64,000 nucleotides of DNA from Ambrosia x helenae (GCA_030844895.1 CM061233.1:29198310-29262309); one strand, 5' to 3'. Positions 45,846-56,780 are shown, counted from the first letter of the stretch. The notes: generated by a model not told the origin, from the sequence alone. Numbers and translations: made by a program.

Positions 45846-46727
45846 CTCTAAGGCCCTGATGTACCAACGGCTCATGCACAAACTCCACGCCACCGGGACC
45901 AATCAGATAGTGGAAGGCTTCATGATCCGGCGTCTTCGCCTTCCTCGCCGCACAAGCCATAGCTCTCATCATGGGTAGACCTATTGGGCTGAAACAAACT
46001 CATAAACATTAACATTAATAATAATAATAATAATAAGAACAATACAAAGGTGGTAGTGACGGAAACCGATTACGGTTAACATAACCGTAATACTTCTGGG
46101 CATCGCAGCGCTCGACAATCTTGCTGATGATCCCCCCGCATGCGATGCCTCCCTTCAACGATTTATGGGGGAAGGAGGCAAAGTACTCGGCCATGACCCG
46201 ATGCAAGGCAATCGGCGTGCCGGTGAGTATGCAATACAGGTACATCAGCTCCGTCTTCGTCACCCGCTCGTTACTATTCCCCCGTGTCGTTAGGGAATAA
46301 GTAATGCAACGGTGAATGTAACGAACTACGGGGTGACGAATGTTAGATGCCCTGTCACACCTCTCCCTGCACAGCATAATAATAGTAATAATAATTAGAA
46401 CAAAGATATTGAAAAATAATAATAATGATGATGATAATAATAATAATAATACTTCTCTGTCGGGTTCCCGAACTCTGGACCGCCAATGGTGGGCCACCAC
46501 GCATAGATAACGTCATCAGCGACAATAGTCACACCCCTAGTGTAGACATCCTGAACATTATCACTAACATTAACATTAACATTTCGAATAAGAACAAAAA
46601 CAAAAATAATAAGAATAAAAATAAATAATATTAATACCTCTACTAGGTCGTCGCGAGTGTACCACTGGGTGTGCGTAGCCCACTCATCTAGAGAATAACC
46701 ATACTCAACGCCGATAATGTACAACAA
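45203..46727 (-). CDS. Five-exon gene in the MULE resembling ATHILA ORF1
   Basis: Exons on the minus strand: about 46727-46638, 46550-46453, 46366-46046, 45988-45846 and 45642-45203. All four introns are GT-AG with matching phases and give one open frame to TGA/TAA at 45203. Key blocks: GVTIVADDVIYAWWPTIGGP; IRHPVVRYIHRCITYSL; VTKTELMYLYCILTGTPIAL; FPHKSLKGGIACGGIISKIV. The order and motifs resemble ATHILA ORF1 (ARADTH) proteins, whose role is unknown. The last exon is Gln/Glu/Arg-rich, a likely coiled coil (MRAWRQQQEVEMRQWRDRHD), with a Pro/Ser/Thr tail. The first exon has no in-frame ATG, so the true start may lie in an upstream exon. Introns 1-4 are 87, 86, 57 and 203 bp and contain ATT-type runs. 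It is either captured by the MULE or a standard passenger of this family. Confidence 0.6.
45643..45845 (-). repeat. Intron with (ATT)25-type microsatellite in sense
   Basis: The plus strand reads AAT for about 25 units at 45769-45843, next to the GT donor of intron 4 of the ATHILA ORF1-like gene. In the sense direction this is (ATT)n, which contains no stop codon in any frame. Confidence 0.9.
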
Positions 46728-46794
46728 TCATCATTCCTAAATCTAAAAAAAAAAACTGAAAAAAATTGAAAAAAATTAACAAATCAGGGTCGAC

Positions 46795-47060
46795 CATACC
46801 TGTGGTGTGGTGGTTTAACGGTGGTGGTGGTTGAAAGGTGGTGACTGTGGTGGTGGTGATTGTGGTGGTGAGAGGATGGTGGTGTTTGAAAGGTGGTGGT
46901 GGTGGTTGTCGAAGGTAGGTTTTGGGGAAAAAGGGGACGGATTGTGGTGGTGGTGATTGTGGCGGTGGTGATTGTGGCGGTGGTGATTGTGGTGGTTGAA
47001 AGGTGGTGATTGTGGTGGTGGTGGTGATTGGGGGTTCGAGGGTAGGGTTTGGGGAAAAAG
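46795..47060. repeat. GGTGGTG minisatellite between the two MULE genes
   Basis: Degenerate GATTGTGGTGGTG units repeat over about 260 bases upstream of the ATHILA ORF1-like gene. On its sense strand this is CCACCA-rich, perhaps 5' leader or promoter. No further ORF is seen in 46730-47776. Confidence 0.75.
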
Positions 47061-47135
47061 GGGGAAGTTTATTGTGTTTTTTTGTTTGTGTGGGAAGAAG
47101 GACAGACTGATCTGTTTTAAAAAATTTCGTTCAGA

Positions 47136-47628
47136 CCTCTACGGCCCGTAGAGCTCTCTACGGGCCGTAGATAAGTACAAAAAACAAAAACGGTTTGGCA
47201 CGAGGATCGAACTTGAGCATATTATCACACACACATATACAACACCATACACACACACACAAACCATCTGGGCTACCAGTTCGCTGGAATAATATCCAGA
47301 AAAATTAAATATAACATATCATTGAAAACCCAATTTTTTTTAAAAAAAATCCTCGTCTACGGCCCGTAGAGACCCATACGGGTCGTAGACTCATATTTTT
47401 TTTAAAAAACTACTGATTATATTTATAAACTTTACAAAGTTTTTAGAAACCAAAAAATTTTTGTCTACGGGTCGTAGAGGCCTCTACGGCCCGTAGACTC
47501 AATGGCCTCTACGAGCCATAGATGGCCTCTACGAGCATCTTCCAGCCTCCTACGGGTCGTAGAGGTCTCTACGGCCCGTAGCTAAATCCCTTCTACGGCC
47601 CATAGAGCCCTCTACGGCCCAGTAGAAG
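47136..47628. repeat. Middle palindrome array between the MULE genes
   Basis: Units at 47136-47171, 47356-47390, 47463-47499, 47504-47530 and 47548-47628 are variants of CCTCTACGGCCCGTAGAGG. Some arms are decayed (CGAGCCATAG). It lies beyond the 3' end of the transposase gene. Confidence 0.88.
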
Positions 47629-48623
47629 TTTTGTTTTTTTAAATTTTGTTAGTTTTAATTACGTGGTATAGGTTTTTTTTATAAAAGAACGTTTTCATTT
47701 CATATTGTATATGTAAAATAATAATAAAAAATAAAAAATGTATTTAATAAATCATTATACATTATAAAAAACAAATTTACACCGAACTATCAGAAGAATC
47801 AGGACAACAAGTTAGGTCAAACCACTCTGGATCTGTTTGAGATAGCCTACGCCCCTCATCAAGACGATCCCTGTATAGTGCTAACCATGGGTTGTGATTT
47901 ACATCTACCCAACGCCTCCATCTCCACTCGGATAAGGCATCGGAGCGTCGTCTGCTAGCTTTAGCATGATGAAGTGGTTGCCGTTCACGAAGACCATCGA
48001 AATGACCCGATGTTCTGGCACGCTTTCAGGATGCCTGTGAATAGGGAAGAATGTGCTCGCTCCAAGAGAACTGAAGAATTGAAGGACCACACCAAATGCC
48101 TGAGCAATCACTAATCCAGTCAAAGGCATCTCCATCCACTTTGAATTGGGTGTGTTCCCGACTCCCGTCCAATCTAAGGACGAGTATATGCGGGCGAAAC
48201 CGTTATCGTCGAATCCGTTCAAAATCTCGTACCAATCCTCATGGTATTGACCCATCATCTCTTCTTTAAGAACGTGGCGGATCAAATCCCAGTCTTCCTC
48301 CTCCATATCCAAAGCCAAAGCTATAGATCGGAACCCACAGTTACCGTCTGGCTGAACATTTTGAATATGCGTGACAAACCGTCGATAAAGGGGATCAATC
48401 TGATGCTTAAATTGTCTAAGCACAAATTTATACCTGTCACCGCCAAACATTGGGAAATCATGATTAGGGGATGTGTACATATGTATATATGTATGTATGT
48501 ATATATGTACTAATAGTTATTTATGTACCTGTCCCCTACTAAGAGTGGATACTTTTTGCTACACACTCTCATTGTATCTCTACCTGGGTCTGATGGCCTA
48601 CGTCTTCTAACAGGTTCGTCTTC

Positions 48624-48657
48624 CTACAATGGATAACAATAAATTATAATAATAATA

Positions 48658-48699
<42 letters not shown>

Positions 48700-48994
48700 A
48701 ACATCTTCTTGCGCATCCTCCTGCTGATTTTTTTTCTTTGATTTTGAAGTTAGGCGCCCACGAGTATTCTTTTGTACCTCAGGAGGTTGAGTGTCAGTCA
48801 TACTTGGATTTACCACCGACTTTATTTTTGACAACATATTTCTTTGAACGCGTGGTGATTGAGACAGCAATGTCTCTTTGATTATTTCCCACTCACTCGC
48901 AAGGTCAGGTTCCCTCCATACTACTTCCGGTTCGTAATTCAGTCGTGTCCAGAAGACGTCTATTTCGGACAGCTGTATTTTTATTCCTGTATTC

Positions 48995-49057
<63 letters not shown>

Positions 49058-49826
49058 GTAATGGTATTACCTTTATTTATATACGAATCTAATCGACACG
49101 CACACGGCAACCCAGAACTCGTGAAAAGCTGGTGACCACAACTCATTTTTCGTTTCATCAACTTCTCTATATTTTTTATCTCAGTTATCATCTTCTCGAT
49201 CGTTGCATGGGAAACTTTACCGAGTAGGTCCTCAAAAATCGGCATGTCATGGTGCACCTTTTTCACAGACAAACTCTCTTCAAACGAGTGGTTTATTGCC
49301 CTCTCTTGTGACGTTACCACATCGTCTGCAATCATCACAAGTTTGTGGAGCGAGTTGTTCGGCCCCTTAATCTGCATCTTAAACCGTGAATGCTGGCTCT
49401 CAGCTCTGTTGGTCGTATACTGACCAAAGTTGTTGTTTGTGTCTGTCCATGCAGAAACAAACCTTTCTTTGTAGTCACGGAGCCAGACCCGGTCTATATA
49501 TTTAAAAACATCTGAAAAAGATAGAACAAAGATATTTGTTAATGTGTGTATGCGTTTTAAACTAAATTAATCAAATATGTACCAGCTCGTTCGTCCTGAC
49601 ATAGTCGTCTGTAGAATCGGTCTAACCAGAGACTATAATTTTCCGGAGATGAAGATCTACATAATCGCTTAAAAGATTTCACGAATATTTTCCAATCTTC
49701 ATCTCCAAAGGCTTGTCTGCAGTGCTTCAGTATATTTCGTTGAATGTGATACCTGAATGCATAATAATAATAATAATAATAATAAAATAATAATAAAAAA
49801 TAATTAAAAATAATAATAATAATAAT

Positions 49827-49860
<34 letters not shown>

Positions 49861-50306
49861 TGTATACCTGCATAACAACTTCGAAGCTGCTGGAAATACA
49901 ATGTCGCATGCATTCATCAAGGCTTTCTCACAATCAGTTACTATAGCACGGGGCTCCGTACTATCTTCTAGCAACTCTTTAAGCTTTTGTAGAACCCACA
50001 GGTAGTTATCCTTTTTTTCACGGGAGATGAATGCATGGGCGACACAAAATGTCTTGGATGTTGATGTCATACCTACAACTTGAACAAACGGAAGTTTATA
50101 CTCGTTCGTTTTGTAGGTCGCATCAATCATCAGCACATGCGGGAACGCACGCCATAACCTGTGCGAGGTGGGATGGACAAACAAAATATCCTCGATCGCA
50201 TTTGTCGAGGCATTCCTCCGGGTGAAGTAAACAAAATTTTTTTCCACCAATGTGGCTTTGAGTACCTGCATAGCAATAATAATAATTAAAAAATAATAAT
50301 AAAGAA

Positions 50307-50337
<31 letters not shown>

Positions 50338-50350
50338 GAGATAATAATAC
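48624..50350 (-). repeat. ATT-filled introns of the transposase gene
   Basis: Introns 50266-50350 (85 bp), 49753-49867 (115 bp), 48987-49070 (84 bp) and 48624-48702 (79 bp) consist largely of ATT triplets in the sense strand. The 71-bp intron 49512-49582 and the 95-bp intron 48434-48528 do not. The 84-bp one has no stop and a multiple-of-three length, so retention would add a poly-Leu stretch without a frame change. Confidence 0.88.
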
Positions 50351-50850
50351 CTACATTTGAGTCTTGCCACCGTATAACAAATGCTTAACCTTGGTTATTG
50401 TGTTATGTATGTCTCTTAAGATGCAGGGACTATCCGGGTTTTGTTTTCTAACGGCCGAATGTATGTCTACTGGCGTAACATTTTGAAAATAAATTGTATC
50501 CACCAATTTTAACTCGTTCGGACCCAGCCTCCTAGCATACGCGTGACCCTCGATGTGTTGGAAAGGTTTGTGATTATGTGTTTGGTTCTGGACCTCCAAA
50601 ATATAACCATCGTGGCCGGAGTGGTATCTCCCTATTAGTTGAAACGGGCAATTACATTTTTTACTGCCCGTCTTTCGAATCGTGGCTACACTATGATGTA
50701 CGCCACTACGGTCACATCGTATCCATGCCGTCGTTACCCTCCTATTCGGCCCCCTGCCTTCCGAAACAGTACGTGAGTATACGGTAATGTAACCATTTTT
50801 TTTGCTCTTTGATAAACCCACTCTGTGAGGTCTTTAAGAGACCTGAATAC

Positions 50851-51100
50851 CTGCAAAATTTATATACGACTTCAAATAGCAACTAATATATACGAGTTCA
50901 AATCTCACAACCCTACGAGTTCAAATAACAACTAATATATACGAGTTCAAATCTCACAAACCCTACGAGTTCAAATAACAACTAATATATACGAGTTCAA
51001 ATCTCACAAACCCTAAAACAAATTTAGGTACGGGACTAAATATACGAGTCTAAATATACACGGGCCTAAATTATAAACAAGTGCAAATACATAAACACAC
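50851..51100 (-). repeat. First intron of the transposase gene with about 50-bp tandem repeat
   Basis: Units like ACTAATATATACGAGTTCAA plus ATCTCACAAACCCTACGAG recur about three times at 50868-51015. The donor is CAG^GTGTG at 51103-51099 and the acceptor TTTTGCAG^G at 50851. Confidence 0.75.
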
Positions 51101-51522
51101 CTGATTCGTTTCGTACGAAACATCCGGGACAGGTTCCTCGCCACCGTTATCACCTCCCTCGTGCGAATGATAAGTCCCGTATTCATACTGTGGATGACTT
51201 GGCGGAGGCAAGTAAAATGACCCCGGTTCTTCTACGTACTCCTGGTTCAAATCGGGCAGCAGGTTCAAATCGGGTAGTTCATTCCCGTCACCATAGCGAA
51301 CAACGGAGCTAACCTCCTCCTCACCACGTTCCACCACGGCTCCGAAAAGGCTTTCCGAGACGTGAGATAGGCTAAACGAATGCTCCCATTCATCCCAAAC
51401 ATTACCGTAGTGACCCGAAGACATTGTGGTAGCTTGGAATCGATCGGATTTTTGTGCACCGCGTTTTTAAATTTTCTTTCGTTAACTGAAGAAAGAAGAC
51501 AAGGAAGAAGAATATATCTAGA

Positions 51523-51834
51523 CCCTCTACGGGCCGTAGAGGCCTATACGGGCCGTATAGGGTTTAATGCTCCCAACAACCAGGTTTTCTACGGGCCGTA
51601 TAGCCCTCTACGGCCCGTAGAGGGTTAGCCTTTTCAGACTGACACACTGAATGTCAGACACTTCATTCAATGACCTCGTACCTCGTATGGCCTACGGGCC
51701 GTAGAGACCTCTACGGCTCGTGTAGGGTTTAAATGCACTCCACCAAACCACCTCTACGGGCCGTAGAGGGATTTACGGGCCGTAGAGGGTTGAGCATTTA
51801 TTACACTGACACCCTCTACGACCCGTAGAGGGCT
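51523..51834. repeat. Right palindrome array of the MULE, upstream of the transposase gene
   Basis: Units at 51523-51562, 51586-51624, 51689-51728, 51750-51790 and 51810-51834 (CCCTCTACGGGCCGTAGAGG type). The array starts about 100 bases upstream of the transposase ATG, so it overlaps its promoter region and the element end. Confidence 0.9.
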
Positions 51835-51883
51835 GTGCAAACTTAATTTTTGTTATTGTGTAAATAACATACCTCTATTCAAA

Positions 51884-52348
51884 TAGTTATATGCCGATAT
51901 GATTAAGAAGCTAGGATACTTCAATTTTTGGTTTAGTATGATTTTGGTATGAACATTGAATGCATTAAAAATTATTCATGCTAGTTGATGCTAGGATACT
52001 TGTATTAATTGAATAACCCTTTTGTATATGAAGACATTAATTATCAAAATAATACACGTTTACAAATAAAAGGGATTAAACATACTTGTATGCATGAATA
52101 ACTAACACCTTGTTATTCTCTTTCGTTATTAGAAAATGATCTTTAATCATTATGAACCTAAAGACAATGCGGGTTAAAAGCATCTTTATAATTTATTATA
52201 ACAAGCATATGCATTGACCTTGCATTGCACTCAATCACCGAATAACCACCCAACCGTATTCATCTAATGGCTGCTAAATCATGTCTTATAAGTTCAAGAA
52301 AGATTATAATATATCAAAGAGTTGACATTTTCACACATCATAAGTAGG
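51884..52348. other. Intergenic DNA and promoter region upstream of the ACC-oxidase gene
   Basis: Bases 51884-52030 are the right part of a local duplication whose other copy is around 43674-44360. The rest is AT-rich. No other gene seen. Confidence 0.5.
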
Positions 52349-52358
52349 CTATAAATAG
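52349..52358 (+). promoter_or_regulatory. TATA box of the ACC-oxidase-like gene
   Basis: CTATAAATAG lies about 92 bases upstream of the start codon, giving a likely transcription start near 52380 and a 5' leader of about 70 bases. Confidence 0.75.
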
Positions 52359-52449
52359 ACCATCTCATGATCATCCTTCATTGCAACACAAGTTCCTAAT
52401 TACCAAACTCAAGCTACAATACTTACCTTCTTTTGTTTCCTTAAAAACT

Positions 52450-53816
52450 ATGCCTATCCCCGTGATTGACTTCTCCAAGCTCAATGGTGAAGAGCGAGAG
52501 AAGACGATGGCTGCGATCGCAAACGGATGTGAAGAATGGGGATTCTTTCAGGTACACATAATCTTGCATAAGTGTTCATATGTAGAACCAAATTTAGTAC
52601 ATTTGTGTACATGTAATGCATTTTGTTGTGAAAAGTTATTTGACTGGTTTTTCATTTTAGTTGGTGAATCATGGGATTTCTGTGGAGCTTCTTGAGAGGG
52701 TGAAAAAAGTGACAACTGAATGCTATAAAGTAGAGAGGGAAGAAAACTTTTTCAAGGACTCAACACCAGTTAAGCTGTTGAAGGAAATAGTTGACAAGAA
52801 AGGCGAAGAACAGCTCGAAAACATGGACTGGGAAGATGTCTTTCTTCTCACAGACGATAACGAATGGCCACCAAAGACCCTAGGATTCAAGTAAGCAATA
52901 ATACTATCTTTAAAAGAATTCAAAAGAACTGAAAAACTGTATTTATGAATAATATTCTTTATATTGAATACCTAAAATGATAGTTCTTTATATGAAGAGG
53001 TTATAATGAAAGATATTGATAAAGTTAACTAACAAAATAATAACTAATAAACATGTAAATGATTAGCCAAATAAAATAATTATGATAGATGATAAACTTG
53101 GATATCATGTATTATTAGTAAATGCCATGCTTTTTTTCCTTTTCTTTTTCCCTTTATGTTATATTGAAGTCCAAAAACATCATTCTAACTTGTGAGTTAA
53201 ACTAAACTATAGGGAAACCATGAGTGAATACCGAACCGAACTGAAGAAACTGGCGGAGAAGCTGATGGAAGCAATGGATGAAAACTTGGGAATACCAAAG
53301 GGACATATTAAAAAGTTGTTCAATGGAGGTGATGAAGAAAAGGCATTCTTTGGGACAAAGGTGAGCCACTATCCACCATGTCCTCATCCAGAAAGAGTGA
53401 CCGGTCTGAGGGCTCATACGGATGCTGGTGGCGTCATCCTTCTTTTCCAAGACGACGAGGTTGGAGGCCTTGAGATTCTCAAAGACGGTAAGTGGACAGA
53501 TGTTCAACCAATTCCAAATGCGATTTGCATCAACACTGGTGACCAAATAGAAGTGTTGAGTAATGGGAGATATAAAAGTGTTTGGCATCGTGTTCAGGCT
53601 GTGCCCAATGGGACTAGGAGGTCCATTGCTTCATTCTATAACCCATCCTATAATGCCACCATAGAACCTGCAGCCCAACTGATTCAAGAAGAGAACAAAG
53701 AGGTTAACCAATTTGGTTACCCAAAGTTTGTGTTTGGGGACTACATGTCGGTATATACCGAACAAAAGTTCCTCCCAAAAGAACCAAGATTTGAAGCTGT
53801 GAAAGCGGCAAATTAA
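52450..53816 (+). CDS. ACO5: 1-aminocyclopropane-1-carboxylate oxidase (ACO5-like)
   Basis: It catalyses the last step of ethylene synthesis: ACC, O2 and ascorbate to ethylene, in the cytosol, as a non-haem Fe(II) dioxygenase. Exons: 52450-52551, 52661-52890 and 53213-53816, with GT-AG introns of 109 and 322 bp and compatible phases, giving 311 residues with no lesion. N-terminus MPIPVIDFSKLNGEEREKTM and WGFFQ/LVNHGI are typical of the family's N domain. Fe ligands are H179, D181 (LRAHTDAGG) and H236 (KSVWHRV). The RxS motif R246-S248 binds the carboxylate of the substrate. K160 and R177 and the C-terminal KEPRFE, needed for ACC-oxidase activity, are kept, which separates it from generic 2-oxoglutarate dioxygenases. 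In my recall it is closest to At1g77330. It is flanked by a MULE and a Tat-like retrotransposon. Confidence 0.93.
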
Positions 53817-54870
53817 AATAAAAGCGTCGTAATATCCTTTATGTTTAGGGTTTAACATTTACGATTATAAGCTTTTCTCCAAGTGGCAAAAATGCTCTCA
53901 TGGGTTTGTCCTTCTGCTGCTAGTTATGCAGAATGTGCACACAGCTTAATTATATTTGATCTATTAATGTATGTTTACATTTTATGATGTTGCAAATCAT
54001 GAGCATGTTCATGTTTGCTTTGTGTCACTTGTTTATTTGCAGTTTTTTGTTGTATTGCTTGGAATTGTGTAACTATGAATACCTTGTAATATATGGTAGT
54101 ACGTAATGTACCTTGTAAACAAAGGCAGATCTGTGCCTTTTCCTTCAAAATTTAGTGGCTATATTTCGTTATTAGCACATACATTTTAAAATATATAATT
54201 AGACAGTTGACTTTACAGAAAGGTATACCACAACTTAATTAAGCGTGGCAGCAGCGTGCTTGTTAGATAATACTTTTCTGCTTTTAGTGTTAAAAGTATT
54301 ATAATTTAAAAACATGCGGATTCTTAGTGCACTTTATGTATGTCTCTTGCTGTACGAATGGACCAGGCATTATCTTGTGTAAAATATAGTTATTGTGTTG
54401 TAACACAAGAATATTAGTGATTGGATATCGGGTATGCAATGTAGATGATGCAGCTCATTCACTAAGAGTTTTAGTGAATTAGCTCCACAAATAAATTCTC
54501 AATCACTCCCCAAATTCATTTAGTTCTCCTTCCCAACTCAAATCCTAGTGTGAGTGAGAACCCGGTTGAGTGGGCGTGGGTGTGAGGGGAGATCACAGAT
54601 GAGATCTTCCTTGTAAGTGTCAATGATAACACCTTCGGTATCAATGAATCTGTGTCATTTTGTACGTTTACCATTTATTTTGATGCCAATTGTTGTTTTC
54701 ATTTGTTTCGCACACTGTTTGTTATTATTCACCATTTTCGATCATATCATAGGTCCCAGAAAACAGAACTACACTTGGTATCAGAGTAGGTGCTCTTGAT
54801 TTTGGTCGAATCTGGTTGAATCTACTGAAGTTTTTGTTAAAATTATGATGATTGTGTGTTTTCTAGATCT
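53817..54870. other. 3' flank of the ACC-oxidase gene
   Basis: An AT-rich 3' untranslated region and spacer; AATATATGG/AATAAAT-type signals are scattered and no clear poly(A) site can be fixed. No other gene seen. Confidence 0.4.
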
Positions 54871-54875
54871 CATAC

Positions 54876-55664
54876 TGAAGGGGTAGGGTACCAAAAATCC
54901 CCGTGCGCATAGCAACCCTACCCCACAACTACGAAAAACACAAAGTTTTGGTACAGCCAGGCCCTGCCTGCGCCACAAATCAGCAAATACCAATACATTT
55001 CGCGGAGCATATACGGCGCAGGATTAGCTCCCTGCGCAGAACTGTCAAAGCAGCTCGTCTAAATAATCCGCGGGAGAGTCATGTCGCCAAAGCGCCAGCG
55101 ATACACTAGATGCCGCTGGCGATGCTCAACTCAGATGCAGCTCCCTTTCTGCCACAACATCACATCAGATGCCTTCTAGAAGATGCGGCTGACACAGGAA
55201 GAAGAAAAGAGCCTGTAGCTAATCATGTCACGCCACGTGGACCAATGGCAGTGTGGTATTCTCTTCTCTCCTCTCTTGGGCCGAAAGGAGGAAGGCCCAT
55301 AACCCGGGCCCAAGCCCATCGTCGTAGTTATGGGTTAATGATATTTGGCCAACCATGTGTCCTATGAATAGGAGGATCACCATCCTTGTAGGACATACAA
55401 GATTCACATCATACAAACGATTGTACACTTACAATCGATAGCCAAACCATATTTTTGTGTCTGCTATCACGGGTCTTGTGAGAGTCTAGGCGGTCGCCTC
55501 CTTTCATTGTGCCTATTCTTGTTACTCTTTCAGGTTCAGTTTAAGCTGTATGTGTGGAACAAGGATTATAAAGTTGTAACTAACAAGGTATACAACAACC
55601 CCAACACCACATTATACTTGTATTTATCCTATATTCATACCTGTTGTAGCCTTTTGTTTCTTCA
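54876..55664 (+). repeat. 5' LTR of the Tat-like element
   Basis: The 789-bp LTR lacks a segment of about 38 bases that the 3' LTR has at 59996-60033. Its TATA box is changed (CCTATGAATAGG near 55361), whereas the 3' LTR keeps CCTATAAATAGG (60263-60274), so the upstream promoter is probably weak. Confidence 0.88.
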
Positions 55665-55712
55665 TTGACGCCATCCGTATAGTCAATACTTTTATCATCT
55701 TTGAAACCACCT

Positions 55713-56743
55713 ATGGCCGATCTAAACATGCAACCCACTGTGAACCGAAACGATAAGGATCCACAGATCCAATAATGTGGGAACACACAAACACCCAGCA
55801 CTGTCATAAAAACAGCCACCACAAAAACCTTAAAAACCCATTTTGAGATTCGTGACGCCAATAGTGACGATGACAGCAACGTTGACATAGATCAAAACGA
55901 GTGGCTCTTCCGCCAGCAATCAAAGAACACGGCCACATACCAGAAAATGTTGCTAAAACAGAAGGGGAAAGCGCTAAGCTATGATTCTCCTTCGCAAGAT
56001 CAGCGCCGAAAGGCCACAGAACCCTACATTGGTCGTAGCGGGGAGCGCATTGAAAACTCACGCGCTCGGGGCTACGACAAAACATCTGAGGAGTCAGATG
56101 TTTATGACTCTTCTACTGATAGAGACTAGAAGCATGAACACCGCTCCCGCACCTCCCGTTCTGCCACCACATCGCGTCACAGAGAAATCCAAGTTCGTCA
56201 ATCGCATCGCCACGGTCTCCATCCCCAAGCAAGCAAAGCATCCCAACAACATCGGCAAGTACGATGGCCTGCGTGACCCTAATGATCACATGCATGACCT
56301 TAAATGCGCAGGGACCACTGTAATATTGCCAGTTCAAGTTTGGTGTCACTTGTTTGCCCAAACGCTAACTGTAGCCGCCAGTGTGTGGTTTGACAACCTT
56401 CCCGCAGGGAGCGTTACGGACTTTGACGATTTAATCGCTAAGTTCGGAAATCACTTCTCTCACTTGCAGAAGCACAAGAAGGATAAGGCTCACATCCTTC
56501 TTTGCCAACGCAATGATAATGAAACGATTGAAGACTTCATTGTGCGCTATAACAGAGAAGTAATGCAAATAGGTTATGGTGAGGAACTCACTCGCGCCTC
56601 CTTCATTCAAGGCGTCCGTAGGGAGGAGTTGATAAAATTCCTAACTAGAAAGGATGGCTTCCATGATTCCTGGGATGAGCTTATCCGCACAACAAAAATC
56701 TTCGCTTCTTCGGAACGATCTTTTTGCAAGGAACGGGCGTCTC

Positions 56744-56780
<37 letters not shown>

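Larger units (their letters stand above)
47777..51424 (-). pseudogene. FAR1/MULE transposase fused to an OTU cysteine-protease domain, eight exons
   Basis: Exons on the minus strand: 51424-51101, 50850-50351, 50265-49868, 49752-49583, 49511-49071, 48986-48703, 48623-48529 and 48433 to 47905 or 47777. Introns are GT-AG. Domains in order: acidic N-terminus; FAR1-type DNA-binding zinc domain (exon 2; KKCNCPFQLIGRY, NQTHNHKP); MULE DDE core, with Asp in VLMIDATYKTNEYKLP and IVTDCEKALMNA, Glu in TTNRAESQHSRFK; SWIM-like finger (CGHQLFTSSGLPCACRL); basic GRLTSKSKKK; OTU with catalytic Cys in PDGNCGFRSIA and His in NGNHFIML. Lesions: a frame change near 50820, a TAG at the end of exon 2 (50351-50353) and a frame change near 47935. 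The last leaves WVDVNHNPWLALYRDRLDEG in another frame ending at TAA 47777-47779. It would bind the element ends and cut DNA; OTU may deubiquitinate host factors (inference). Confidence 0.85.
44439..51875. mobile_element. Large Mutator-like element with two genes and palindromic GC-rich arrays
   Basis: The 7.4-kb unit carries a FAR1/MULE-type transposase gene (47777-51424) and a second gene (45203-46727), both on the minus strand. Arrays of CTACGGCCCGTAG-type palindromes lie near both ends and between the genes. The outer ends share only a degenerate inverted match (CTATTTGCACAA on the left, TTATTTACACAA reading in from the right), so classical long TIRs are absent. TATTCAAA flanks the unit. 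Borders rest on that 8-bp duplication and on comparison with the neighbouring duplicate. The transposase has lesions, so this copy is probably no longer autonomous. Confidence 0.75.

Noticed and set aside
45751..45978. Plus-strand open frame with a long poly-Asn run
   Set aside because: It is the antisense of an ATT intron and exon of the minus-strand gene.
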